Origin: Lumbricus rubellus
Lineage: Eukaryota > Annelida > Clitellata > Crassiclitellata > Lumbricidae
Direction of reading: 5' to 3'
Assembly (NCBI GenBank): GCA_945859605.1
Contig: OX243811.1
Coordinates: forward strand, 62,942,131 to 63,006,130
Length of the DNA stretch: 64,000 bases
Shown: positions 1-11,900 of the stretch, piece after piece
Numbering within the stretch: position 1 is the stretch's first letter
Layout of the letters: each line of letters opens with the position of its first letter
Program-made: the position numbers and the translations under genes
Notes under the pieces: model-generated
Told to the model about the DNA's origin: nothing
The model's input: the letters and a program-made list of their open reading frames with translations, nothing else
The model's database searches: none

Positions 1-803
1 TGGATAGATGGTAAATCTTGGATTTCCATCTCGGAGCTGGGTTGAAACGCCTGTCGTCGAAGGACAACAGCAATGATGACGTAGAGGCAGAAGATCACGA
101 TTAATGGCACGGCGAAATAGACGATGAAGCGAAATATGACGCGGAACGTCTTGTATCCTGCGCCCCATTCATCCGGGTAAACGCTACATAATTGAAATGA
201 CACATCGCAATGGTGACAAGGGGCGACGTGAGCACCCACGAGATCCATGATGGCCAATCCAGCCGACAACACCCAGATGACTACTGACGCGACGATGACC
301 CGAGTCAGCGACCGAGAGCTGTAGGAGGCCAGCGGGAAGACGATCGCAATGAAGCGGTCGACGCTTAGAGCGGCAAGGGTAAAGACGGAAACCCCGAGAG
401 ATAGGGCCAGCATGAACGCGTTCAGTTTACAGACGGTGCTGCCTAAGTACCACTGGTCGAGAGCGAAGATGACGGACATGAACGGAACGGAGAAGAGAAT
501 GAGAAGAAAGTCTCCGATTGCCAGATTCACAATCAGAACGTTTGGCTTCGTGCGCATCGGTTTATTGCGCAGAATGATGAAGATCAAAATTCCGTTACCG
601 ATGATACCGACGACGAAGATGATGGCGAGAACAGAGTGAGTGGCGATTAAAATCAGTTGGTACAAGATCTGGCAACCGTAGCCATCGAAGGACTCTTCGG
701 CGGTGAAGTTTGTCGTCAGATTGTCGTCGTACGTCAGATTATTACCGTACGTCAGATTCATCGGAAGGTGCGTCGATATAATAATATTATTGTCGGCCAT
801 CAT
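1..803 (-). CDS. Rhodopsin-class peptide GPCR, bombesin/CCHamide-receptor-like (partial, 3' end outside window)
   Basis: Uninterrupted minus-strand reading of about 267 residues running off the window start. The first codons are two adjacent ATGs (803-801 and 800-798). The first 40 residues carry four N-glycosylation sequons (NLT three times, NFT once), as expected of an extracellular tail. TM1 (about 50-75) has the GN pair, TM2 has NLAIGD, TM3 begins after the conserved Cys of STVCKLNAF and ends in SVDRFIAI, so the usual DRY is DRF. The second extracellular loop has three Cys (PCHHC...C). TM5 has the conserved Pro in FAVPLIVIFCLY, and the frame leaves the window just inside loop 3. The segments LRNKPMRTKPN and LSLGVSVFTLAALSVDRF are typical of bombesin, CCHamide and endothelin-type receptors. 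Expected role: plasma-membrane receptor for a neuropeptide. The ligand cannot be told. TM6-7 lie outside. Confidence 0.88.
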   Translation of the reverse strand, partial: MMADNNIIISTHLPMNLTYGNNLTYDDNLTTNFTAEESFDGYGCQILYQLILIATHSVLAIIFVVGIIGNGILIFIILRNKPMRTKPNVLIVNLAIGDFLLILFSVPFMSVIFALDQWYLGSTVCKLNAFMLALSLGVSVFTLAALSVDRFIAIVFPLASYSSRSLTRVIVASVVIWVLSAGLAIMDLVGAHVAPCHHCDVSFQLCSVYPDEWGAGYKTFRVIFRFIVYFAVPLIVIFCLYVIIAVVLRRQAFQPSSEMEIQDLPSI

Positions 804-1089
804 TCGATGAGCTTTAATATGTCGGTCTGTCGTGAGAGAAGAGAGTTGCTTCAACTTGCTTGTTGTTGATGTGATAATGCAACGACTGTAGAAACCATAC
901 AACTGAACTGCTAGCAATTGTTCTCTACTCTCTAGCACTGTCGGAAAGACAAGACGCGACTTATGAAGCGGAACTATAGCGAGCGAAGAACAGCTCGCAT
1001 GCATGCTATAATAATTATTTATACGCTTCTCCTCTATATAGCCTACGCGTGTACGCTGTCGCTCACTGCAGTCTCACCTTCACACTCTT
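804..1089. other. 5' flank of the GPCR gene
   Basis: Upstream side of the receptor gene on the minus strand. No clear TATA box or second exon seen. The following 250 bp are a pyrimidine-rich simple repeat. Confidence 0.4.
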
Positions 1090-1335
1090 TTGAATCTTAC
1101 TTTCTCCCTATATGCCCCTCCCTCCCTTCCTCCCTCCTCCCTTTCTCCCTCTCTCTCTCTCTCTCCCTTCCTCTTTGTCTTTCTCTCTCGCTGTCTCTCT
1201 GTCTCTGTCTCCCTCTCCGTGTGTGTCTATCTCTCTGTGTCTTTCCACCCCCTCTTTTCTCTGTCTCAGTTACTCCACATCTCTCCGTCTCTCTTTCTCT
1301 TTATCTTTCGCTTTCTCTCTCCCACCCCCCCCCCC
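1090..1335. repeat. CT-rich simple repeat
   Basis: Almost uninterrupted pyrimidines, mainly (CT)n with (CCCT) and (CTGT) variants, closing with a C9-10 run near 1325. The long Ser/Leu/Pro readings here are low-complexity artefacts. Confidence 0.9.
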
Positions 1336-1430
1336 TTATTGCAATCTCTTCTGTCGTCATTCGCTCCGTCATTCTCTTATTTCCTCAAATCCTTTTCTGA
1401 CTCCAATGCATAAAATTAAATACCATACAT

Positions 1431-2360
1431 AGACATAGAGAGCTGAGAAGATTTGAGAACAGTGAGAATCGTTGAAAAATAACTGGGGGATCATTCTCAC
1501 TCCGATTGAGGGAGATGTCTGTCTACTACGGTGCCGCTACCATATCTATCATAGGCCTATTTATGTCCGGAATACACGAGCATGCATGTAACAAGTAGCC
1601 TATGACGTTTCTACGGCGCACCATTTAATTGCACTACAAAAAGTGACAGATAGACGGATATGACCACTCCTAAACGATATCATAGGCCCACCTTTGAACT
1701 TTGCATAGAAAGCTTGTGAACGAAAATCAGGCGGGTACGATTTGCTATGTTTAGGCTACTATTCTCAACTTAAAACTGAATTAGACCTATTCCTTATTAT
1801 CGTTCACACACATTAACGTAAATGCGCAATCAAAATTTTGACCGCCATGACTCGAGACTAAAACAAATTGAAGGGAATTCAGTATTATAATAGTCTTGCC
1901 TGCCTGCCTGCACGGCGGTTGACAGTCGTCACTCGTCAGTAAAGTAGCGAAGTAGCCTAATGCAAGTATGTTCACAAAAACTACATCTGTCACAAAATAA
2001 TGTGAATTACTAATTAGGATAGATTAAACATTTAGACAATCTCTGTGGGTCCATGGAGGTCGTGGGCCCGTGTGCTTTGCACGCATTGCACACGTGGTAG
2101 CTACGCCACTGTATATAATCTGAACCATCCGCCATGGCAGCAGAGTTAAAATATATCCATGGGGAATCTCTGCTCATCAGCTCGACATATGCTTGCGAAC
2201 GTATTAGAAAATTAGTAAAGCGACAGAACTGAGTTGAAGAGGAGATTCGCTGGTGAAGAATAAAAACCGCCCTCATACACCGAGGCTAAGAAAGAAAAGG
2301 TGCCAATACTTCAAATCTATTAGAGACAAAGAAACTTCTTCGATGTCAATAACATTGATG
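1431..2360. other. Intergenic, nothing recognised
   Basis: AT-leaning sequence without a convincing exon, repeat or RNA gene on either strand. Contains a short CTGC run near 1901-1911. Confidence 0.5.
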
Positions 2361-2366
2361 CTCGTT
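2361..2366. other. Target-site duplication, left copy (CTCGTT)
   Basis: Hexamer directly outside the last paired base of the left arm, identical to 9992-9997. Confidence 0.8.
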
Positions 2367-2934
2367 AGTAGAGGGAGAACCTTGCTTTAACCATCACTTC
2401 TAGGAACGTCGCCAGCGGCGACTTCGAGGAAACGCGCCGGCGGCGCCTTCTAGGCCACGCCCACCCAGGCTGCTAGGCTATTACGTCATACCTAATTAGC
2501 ATACAGGCTAGTAGAGGACTTCCAGGAACGGCCTACCTGGCTACTAGGCCTTCTAGGCTATGGGCTATGGCTTACACACACCTAGGCTACTAGTGCTTCT
2601 AGGCTATGGGCTATAGGCTAAGGGCTATGGCTTACACGTCACTTCTAGGGCACGCCTTCTCGGCTTGTAGTGCTTCCAGGAACCCTAATTTATTATGCTA
2701 ATATGCTAATTGCCTATTATGAGCACACACGAGCGGCGGCGGCATCCCAGGAAACGGCGTCCAATCAGCGTGCGCGGTGCTATCCCAGGAACCTGCGAGC
2801 AGTAGGGGCAGGCTATTATGCTAATAATTTATTATTATATTATGCTAATTACCTATTATGTACTGGCTTCCACACTATCCCCAGGAAACGGCGACCAATC
2901 AGCGTGCGCGGCGATATCCCAGGAACCCGCGAGC

Positions 2935-3345
2935 AATACCCTCCCCCTCTCCCTCCCCATCTCCCTCTCCCTCTTCCCCTCCCTCCCCCTCTCTCACCAT
3001 CTCTTTATGTATCCATCTCTCGAGAATGACTCATCGAAGGTCCCACAGCATATTCTGGCTTCTGCACTGGCTTCCACCACCCCTCTCCCTCTCCCTCTTC
3101 CCCCTCCTCTCTACCTCTCCCCTCCTCTCTTCCTCTCCCTCCCCCTCTCCCACCATCTCTTCATGTATCCATCTCTTGGAAACGCATCATCAGAGGCACT
3201 GCCATACAATATTCAACAGCCTCTCTTCCTCTCCCCTCCCCTCTCCCACTCCCTCCCCTCTCTATGTATTCCTCTCGCCATCTCTCTACCTCCCCACCTT
3301 CTCCCTCCCCCTCTCTCTCTCTCTCTCCGCCTCTCCCAGCGAAGT
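2935..3345 (+). repeat. Pyrimidine-rich simple sequence (left arm; mirrored at 9013-9423)
   Basis: CCCTCTCC-type repeats broken by two short similar spacers (about 3000-3070 and 3165-3215) with CACCATCTCTT.ATGTATCCATC. Long Ser/Pro/Leu readings here are low-complexity artefacts. Confidence 0.8.
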
Positions 3346-3827
3346 CCATTGCCCATTGTCACAGCGAGCCGAACACGGCTTTCAAGTAGGTAATTACATC
3401 CTTTCATCTCTCTGTCGCGGCGGAGTCCAACCATCTGCCACGGGGAGGTCACCCATCAATATAAGACTTTTGGCTGGGGACACCACAAATATTTTCTTAT
3501 ACTTGAACAATACAAAACAACATATAATATTCTCGTATGAGTGGCATTTCACTCTAAAGACCTTCCCCTCACCCTCCAACCCTCCATTCCAAACCCCTAC
3601 ACACAAATTTACCTTATACGAGTAAGAACCAACCAATCACGAAGCAGGAAACCTTAGCGACGAACCAATAAGGCGACGAGAATCCCATCATATGACTAAG
3701 AAATATAATCATTATTCGCCATTTTATTCAAAAACATCAATAAATCAGACATTTTTACATTTAAATCGCACAATATTAAGTATTTCATACCTCATTATCC
3801 AAAAATTATAGCAGTATTTCTTTAAGT

Positions 3828-4715
3828 CAAACACAAAAACCTAAGAATCCATGTACGGGCAAAATCCAATATGGCGTCCTTCCCAATTTTTATGTATAGT
3901 CAAACACAAAAACCTAAGAATTCATGTACGGTCAAATTCCAACATGGCGTCCTTCACAATTATTATGTATAGTCAAACACAAAAACCTAAAAATCCATGT
4001 ACGGCCAAATTCCAACATGGCGTCCTTCCCAATTACTGTGTATAGCCAAACACAAAAACCTAAGAATTCATGTACGGTCAAATTCCAACATGGCGTCCTT
4101 CCCAACTATTATGTATAGTCAAACACAAAAACCTAAAAATCCATGTACGGTCAAATTCCAACATGGCGTCCTTCACAATTATTATGTATAGTCAAACACA
4201 AAAACCTAAGAATCCATGTACGGCCAAATTCCAACATGGCGGCCTTCCCAATTTTCTCCAAGTCAAACACAAAAACCTAAGAAACCAGCAACGGGCAAAT
4301 TCCAACATGGCGGCCTTCCCAACTATTATGCATAGTCAAACGTAAAAACCTAAGAATCCACGTACGGGCAAATTCCAATATGGCGACCTTCCCAATTATT
4401 ATGTATAGTCAAACGTAAAAACCTAAGAATCCATGTACGATCAAATTCCAACATGGCGCCCTTCCCAATTATTATGTATAGTCAAACGCCAAAACCTAAG
4501 AATCCAGCAACGGGCAAATTCCAATATGGCGACCTTCCCAATTATTATGTATAGTCAAACGTAAAAACCTAAGAATCCAACAGAGGGCAAATTCCAATAT
4601 GGCGCCCTTCACAATTTCATGTATAGTCAAACGCAAAAACCTAAGAATCCAGCAACAGACAAAATCCAATATGGCGGCCTTCCCAATTTTTATGCATAGT
4701 CAAACGCAAAAACTG
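3828..4715 (+). repeat. 73-bp minisatellite, left arm copy
   Basis: About twelve head-to-tail units, each with the run GTCAAACACAAAAACCTAAG, then a CCAACATGGCG box, then CCTTCCCAATTATTATGTATA. Early units are exactly 73 bp apart and very alike; later units (from about 4240) drift. Each unit holds an ATG and a short open frame, but the frames only echo the repeat. Confidence 0.9.
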
Positions 4716-4908
4716 AAGAAGAGGGCAATCATCCTTTCCCAATATAGCGCCCTTTAGTAGTCATCATCTCCCAAGGCGACGCTCGGGCAGCCTTTCCTGG
4801 CCATTCGCGCTCAAACAACATATACACAGGCAATTTTCACAAACGCTAAGTCCAAATAATACAAATACACACAACTTTCTAGGTGCAAGGTGGAACACCA
4901 ACATACTT

Positions 4909-4980
4909 TCACACACACACATACATACATACACAAACACACACAAACACACACAAACACACACACACACACATACACAC
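4909..4980 (+). repeat. CA-rich microsatellite (left arm; mirrored at 7378-7449)
   Basis: (CA)n with interspersed ATACAT and AAACAC units. Gives rise to spurious Cys-Val and Thr-His readings. Confidence 0.85.
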
Positions 4981-6080
4981 AAACTCGAAATACATGAAAA
5001 CTCACATCCTTCTATTCACAAGGCATTCTTCCTCATATAGGAACAGTCAAGTAACTCATATAACTTTAAACTCCAAAGATGGCGCACAAGTTGCCATTCT
5101 TGGACATGTAAGAACACAAACCATAAATTCGTCGTACATTTCTTTCAACAGGTGGCGCTTTTACTTAAATATTAACATATTACATATCAAATATGCGAAA
5201 TTCTCAAGAATACATTCAACAACACGCACCTTTTCAACATGCGCAGGAACGAGTGGAAGTAGCAGAGGGCGGGTAAAGCACTTAGGCAATTGAGCTCTTC
5301 AATTTCTATCACAAACACACAGCCTTTAATCAACTTTTCTGTCTTAGATGCTGAACTTTACATGGAACAACGAAGGATGTCTGTTTTGTAAGGCAAGCAC
5401 TTGAAGAGTATGATGGCATAGCGATACGAGTTGAACACTGACAAAGTGAAATTACGAATATGTTAGATGAGTGAGCTGGCAGACCTTGAGCTTTTTAATG
5501 TAAGACACGAACTTTTGCAATTGTGAGAAAACAAACGTATAATTTACGAAGCATGAAACCCAGAAATGCATGTTGAATGTGGCAAGTTGGAGAAATATGG
5601 AGTGGGGGAAGTGTTCCATTCTTAAGTTTGTGGAAACAAAGTCATACAGTATTTGTAAAATGGCAACAATTTTGGTAAAGTACAAACTTAACGAGCGAAG
5701 AAATGCAACTTAGGCGCACAAGTGGTCAGTTGCACGGCTTTTTAGGGTTGAGAGTGTTAAGTTGGTGACGCGCAGGGGTGGGGAGAATGTTCCATTCTTA
5801 AGTTTTGTGAAAACAAAGGCAGGCATTATTTGTAACATGACACCAATTTTGGTAAAATATCAAAATATTGTACGAAGAAACACGAATTAGGGTTACGAAC
5901 GATGCGTTGCAGCGCATATTAGGGTTAGCAGACGTGCACAACTTAGCAGAAACCTGCATTCGTCAACTCTGAAAACGCTAAGTCCGACATTTCCATCGTT
6001 CAAAATCGACCGGCAGCGCCTTCGAGCGGCTCGGCGGCGGCGGCAGCGGCGGGCGTCTCTTCCCTCACGGACGTCCTCGG

Positions 6081-6277
6081 GCCCTGCGGCGAGGCTGACG
6101 ATGTGGCACGCGATCCCAATCGATCCTGCTTTGGCTCGTATGAAGTTAAAGACTCATGCGCATTGCGGGTGAAGGAAATTTTTAAAGCTGTGTTGGAGCG
6201 TATTCGACTTTAACTTCTAAGAGCCAAAGCCTGATCTAATTGGGAAAGCGGGCCACGTCGTCGCCACGCCGCTGGGT
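6081..6277. other. Diverged centre of the palindrome
   Basis: The perfect arms stop at CCTCGG (6080/6278). For roughly another 70 bp on each side the two halves still align but with many substitutions and small indels (for example GCTTTGGCTC and GAAGTTAAAG on both sides). The innermost part, about 6155-6200, is unpaired. The centre is thus an old inverted repeat between near-perfect arms. Confidence 0.7.
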
Positions 6278-9200
6278 CCGAGGACGTCCGTGAGGGAAGA
6301 GACGCCCGCCGCTGCCGCCGCCGCCGAGCCGCTCGAAGGCGCTGCCGGTCGATTTTGAACGATGGAAATGTCGGACTTAGCGTTTTCAGAGTTGACGAAT
6401 GCAGGTTTCTGCTAAGTTGTGCACGTCTGCTAACCCTAATATGCGCTGCAACGCATCGTTCGTAACCCTAATTCGTGTTTCTTCGTACAATATTTTGATA
6501 TTTTACCAAAATTGGTGTCATGTTACAAATAATGCCTGCCTTTGTTTTCACAAAACTTAAGAATGGAACATTCTCCCCACCCCTGCGCGTCACCAACTTA
6601 ACACTCTCAACCCTAAAAAGCCGTGCAACTGACCACTTGTGCGCCTAAGTTGCATTTCTTCGCTCGTTAAGTTTGTACTTTACCAAAATTGTTGCCATTT
6701 TACAAATACTGTATGACTTTGTTTCCACAAACTTAAGAATGGAACACTTCCCCCACTCCATATTTCTCCAACTTGCCACATTCAACATGCATTTCTGGGT
6801 TTCATGCTTCGTAAATTATACGTTTGTTTTCTCACAATTGCAAAAGTTCGTGTCTTACATTAAAAAGCTCAAGGTCTGCCAGCTCACTCATCTAACATAT
6901 TCGTAATTTCACTTTGTCAGTGTTCAACTCGTATCGCTATGCCATCATACTCTTCAAGTGCTTGCCTTACAAAACAGACATCCTTCGTTGTTCCATGTAA
7001 AGTTCAGCATCTAAGACAGAAAAGTTGATTAAAGGCTGTGTGTTTGTGATAGAAATTGAAGAGCTCAATTGCCTAAGTGCTTTACCCGCCCTCTGCTACT
7101 TCCACTCGTTCCTGCGCATGTTGAAAAGGTGCGTGTTGTTGAATGTATTCTTGAGAATTTCGCATATTTGATATGTAATATGTTAATATTTAAGTAAAAG
7201 CGCCACCTGTTGAAAGAAATGTACGACGAATTTATGGTTTGTGTTCTTACATGTCCAAGAATGGCAACTTGTGCGCCATCTTTGGAGTTTAAAGTTATAT
7301 GAGTTACTTGACTGTTCCTATATGAGGAAGAATGCCTTGTGAATAGAAGGATGTGAGTTTTCATGTATTTCGAGTTTGTGTGTATGTGTGTGTGTGTGTG
7401 TTTGTGTGTGTTTGTGTGTGTTTGTGTATGTATGTATGTGTGTGTGTGAAAGTATGTTGGTGTTCCACCTTGCACCTAGAAAGTTGTGTGTATTTGTATT
7501 ATTTGGACTTAGCGTTTGTGAAAATTGCCTGTGTATATGTTGTTTGAGCGCGAATGGCCAGGAAAGGCTGCCCGAGCGTCGCCTTGGGAGATGATGACTA
7601 CTAAAGGGCGCTATATTGGGAAAGGATGATTGCCCTCTTCTTCAGTTTTTGCGTTTGACTATGCATAAAAATTGGGAAGGCCGCCATATTGGATTTTGTC
7701 TGTTGCTGGATTCTTAGGTTTTTGCGTTTGACTATACATGAAATTGTGAAGGGCGCCATATTGGAATTTGCCCTCTGTTGGATTCTTAGGTTTTTACGTT
7801 TGACTATACATAATAATTGGGAAGGTCGCCATATTGGAATTTGCCCGTTGCTGGATTCTTAGGTTTTGGCGTTTGACTATACATAATAATTGGGAAGGGC
7901 GCCATGTTGGAATTTGATCGTACATGGATTCTTAGGTTTTTACGTTTGACTATACATAATAATTGGGAAGGTCGCCATATTGGAATTTGCCCGTACGTGG
8001 ATTCTTAGGTTTTTACGTTTGACTATGCATAATAGTTGGGAAGGCCGCCATGTTGGAATTTGCCCGTTGCTGGTTTCTTAGGTTTTTGTGTTTGACTTGG
8101 AGAAAATTGGGAAGGCCGCCATGTTGGAATTTGGCCGTACATGGATTCTTAGGTTTTTGTGTTTGACTATACATAATAATTGTGAAGGACGCCATGTTGG
8201 AATTTGACCGTACATGGATTTTTAGGTTTTTGTGTTTGACTATACATAATAGTTGGGAAGGACGCCATGTTGGAATTTGACCGTACATGAATTCTTAGGT
8301 TTTTGTGTTTGGCTATACACAGTAATTGGGAAGGACGCCATGTTGGAATTTGGCCGTACATGGATTTTTAGGTTTTTGTGTTTGACTATACATAATAATT
8401 GTGAAGGACGCCATGTTGGAATTTGACCGTACATGAATTCTTAGGTTTTTGTGTTTGACTATACATAAAAATTGGGAAGGACGCCATATTGGATTTTGCC
8501 CGTACATGGATTCTTAGGTTTTTGTGTTTGACTTAAAGAAATACTGCTATAATTTTTGGATAATGAGGTATGAAATACTTAATATTGTGCGATTTAAATG
8601 TAAAAATGTCTGATTTATTGATGTTTTTGAATAAAATGGCGAATAATGATTATATTTCTTAGTCATATGATGGGATTCTCGTCGCCTTATTGGTTCGTCG
8701 CTAAGGTTTCCTGCTTCGTGATTGGTTGGTTCTTACTCGTATAAGGTAAATTTGTGTGTAGGGGTTTGGAATGGAGGGTTGGAGGGTGAGGGGAAGGTCT
8801 TTAGAGTGAAATGCCACTCATACGAGAATATTATATGTTGTTTTGTATTGTTCAAGTATAAGAAAATATTTGTGGTGTCCCCAGCCAAAAGTCTTATATT
8901 GATGGGTGACCTCCCCGTGGCAGATGGTTGGACTCCGCCGCGACAGAGAGATGAAAGGATGTAATTACCTACTTGAAAGCCGTGTTCGGCTCGCTGTGAC
9001 AATGGGCAATGGACTTCGCTGGGAGAGGCGGAGAGAGAGAGAGAGAGGGGGAGGGAGAAGGTGGGGAGGTAGAGAGATGGCGAGAGGAATACATAGAGAG
9101 GGGAGGGAGTGGGAGAGGGGAGGGGAGAGGAAGAGAGGCTGTTGAATATTGTATGGCAGTGCCTCTGATGATGCGTTTCCAAGAGATGGATACATGAAGA

Positions 9201-9991
9201 GATGGTGGGAGAGGGGGAGGGAGAGGAAGAGAGGAGGGGAGAGGTAGAGAGGAGGGGGAAGAGGGAGAGGGAGAGGGGTGGTGGAAGCCAGTGCAGAAGC
9301 CAGAATATGCTGTGGGACCTTCGATGAGTCATTCTCGAGAGATGGATACATAAAGAGATGGTGAGAGAGGGGGAGGGAGGGGAAGAGGGAGAGGGAGATG
9401 GGGAGGGAGAGGGGGAGGGTATTGCTCGCGGGTTCCTGGGATATCGCCGCGCACGCTGATTGGTCGCCGTTTCCTGGGGATAGTGTGGAAGCCAGTACAT
9501 AATAGGTAATTAGCATAATATAATAATAAATTATTAGCATAATAGCCTGCCCCTACTGCTCGCAGGTTCCTGGGATAGCACCGCGCACGCTGATTGGACG
9601 CCGTTTCCTGGGATGCCGCCGCCGCTCGTGTGTGCTCATAATAGGCAATTAGCATATTAGCATAATAAATTAGGGTTCCTGGAAGCACTACAAGCCGAGA
9701 AGGCGTGCCCTAGAAGTGACGTGTAAGCCATAGCCCTTAGCCTATAGCCCATAGCCTAGAAGCACTAGTAGCCTAGGTGTGTGTAAGCCATAGCCCATAG
9801 CCTAGAAGGCCTAGTAGCCAGGTAGGCCGTTCCTGGAAGTCCTCTACTAGCCTGTATGCTAATTAGGTATGACGTAATAGCCTAGCAGCCTGGGTGGGCG
9901 TGGCCTAGAAGGCGCCGCCGGCGCGTTTCCTCGAAGTCGCCGCTGGCGACGTTCCTAGAAGTGATGGTTAAAGCAAGGTTCTCCCTCTACT
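6278..9991 (-). repeat. Right arm of the giant inverted repeat
   Basis: Reverse complement of 2367-6080, with the same order of subterminal block, minisatellite and terminus. No mismatch was noticed, which points to very recent formation or ongoing copying between arms. Confidence 0.85.
7643..8530 (-). repeat. 73-bp minisatellite, right arm copy
   Basis: Mirror image of 3828-4715 with the same unit order and the same unit variants, so the array was copied as a block and not grown independently in each arm. Confidence 0.9.
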
Positions 9992-9997
9992 CTCGTT
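9992..9997. other. Target-site duplication, right copy (CTCGTT)
   Basis: Hexamer directly outside the right arm, identical to 2361-2366. The next bases differ (right TGC), so the match stops where an insertion model predicts. Confidence 0.8.
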
Positions 9998-10788
9998 TGC
10001 TACACAAAAACTGTGATATTGACAAGTACCAAGTCAGAGGGACTCCGTTTCAATGGATTTTGTCTTGGCTCATTTGGCTTGGATAGTAGCGACCATAGAC
10101 TGATCAATGATCATCCCTGATGCACAGAGAATGCTGCGAATGGCGCTATATAAGTCCTTGGCTTAGATTAAATATCCAGCAGCGTGATATAGCACTATAT
10201 TCAATACGTTGTATGTTTTAGCACGCAAGGATTAAAATTTCAGTGCGAATAAACAGTTCACCAGCTCTGAATAAACAAGATTCACATTGGTGACTGTCAC
10301 TAGTGAGGTGATAAGTAAAGTTACTAACTTGTCTATAAGTACTTGTAAACGTTAAAGCTTTAGAAAGATAATGAGCGATGCATAGATTGTTAAATGTTTG
10401 TCATTGTCGGATAGGTCTGACGGTGTGGAATTCTCTATTTAAAAATATCTGAGGAGAGGTAGTTTGTAGGAGGTCTATAATTCACAATTATAGGCCTACA
10501 TGCTAGTCTTTGGAAAATTTATCAAAGTGATAGACACTTTTGCGAACAATTAAAGTAGGCCTAAGTCATATCTAAAAATGTGATAAAGTCGCATGTGGCG
10601 TATTGTAGCCTAATGTGCGACAATTTATCAGCTTCAAAAATACTGTTTTGCACAATCATTAGGAATTAAAAACTCCTATAGCCTACAGCGAATGCTAAAT
10701 GCACAATGTATCAGCCCGTTCTGAAGTGCATCCAACAGTGAAGCGATATGAAGCGCTATTTGTATCACGGTTTTTTGTGCATACAAAT
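9998..10788. other. Intergenic between the fold-back element and the Ly6 gene
   Basis: No gene recognised. Near 10143 the string GGCGCTATATAAG matches a SINE-like 3' tail seen elsewhere in the window. The Ly6 3' UTR presumably lies at the right edge. Confidence 0.4.

Positions 10789-11900
<1,112 letters not shown>

Larger units (their letters stand above)
2367..6080 (+). repeat. Left arm of the giant inverted repeat
   Basis: In order from the end: the AGTAG terminus; a stretch of short CTAGGC-rich repeats (about 2400-2680); two copies of a subterminal block with ATTATGCTAATTRCCTATTATG followed by GGAAACGGCG.CCAATCAGCG (about 2695-2800 and 2829-2935); pyrimidine-rich simple sequence (about 2935-3345); CCAAT-containing sequence (about 3625-3680); a 73-bp minisatellite (3828-4715); a CA-rich stretch (4909-4980); then about 1.1 kb of unique sequence reaching a GC-rich (CGG) patch near 6030. 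No convincing protein gene. Confidence 0.85.
2367..9991. mobile_element. Giant inverted-repeat (fold-back) element with Polinton-like ends
   Basis: A 7625-bp unit in which left and right halves are reverse complements (positions x and 12358-x pair). Pairing is exact wherever I compared it from 2367 to 6080 against 9991 to 6278. Predicted peptides of the two arms are identical, including one of 255 residues. The ends read 5'-AGTAGAGGGAGAACC and its complement. The flanks carry the same hexamer CTCGTT immediately outside (2361-2366 and 9992-9997), a 6-bp target duplication. A 5'-AG start, 6-bp duplication and long terminal inverted repeats are known hallmarks of Polinton/Maverick elements. No integrase, polymerase, ATPase, protease or capsid gene is seen inside, so it would be non-autonomous. 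Its subterminal block resembles that of the polymerase-bearing element at 58491. An assembly hairpin is the main alternative; the target duplication and the imperfect centre argue against it. Confidence 0.8.

Noticed and set aside
963..1432. Overlapping Ser/Leu/Pro-rich frames
   Set aside because: Translation of a pyrimidine-rich simple repeat in all three frames.
2818..3625. Frames of up to 255 codons in the left arm (and mirrored 8733-9540)
   Set aside because: Mostly CCTCTC low-complexity; no domain and no codon bias. The exact mirror only reflects the inverted repeat.
3828..4715. CRISPR-like array
   Set aside because: Units are 73-bp direct repeats without unique spacers, in an animal genome; a minisatellite.
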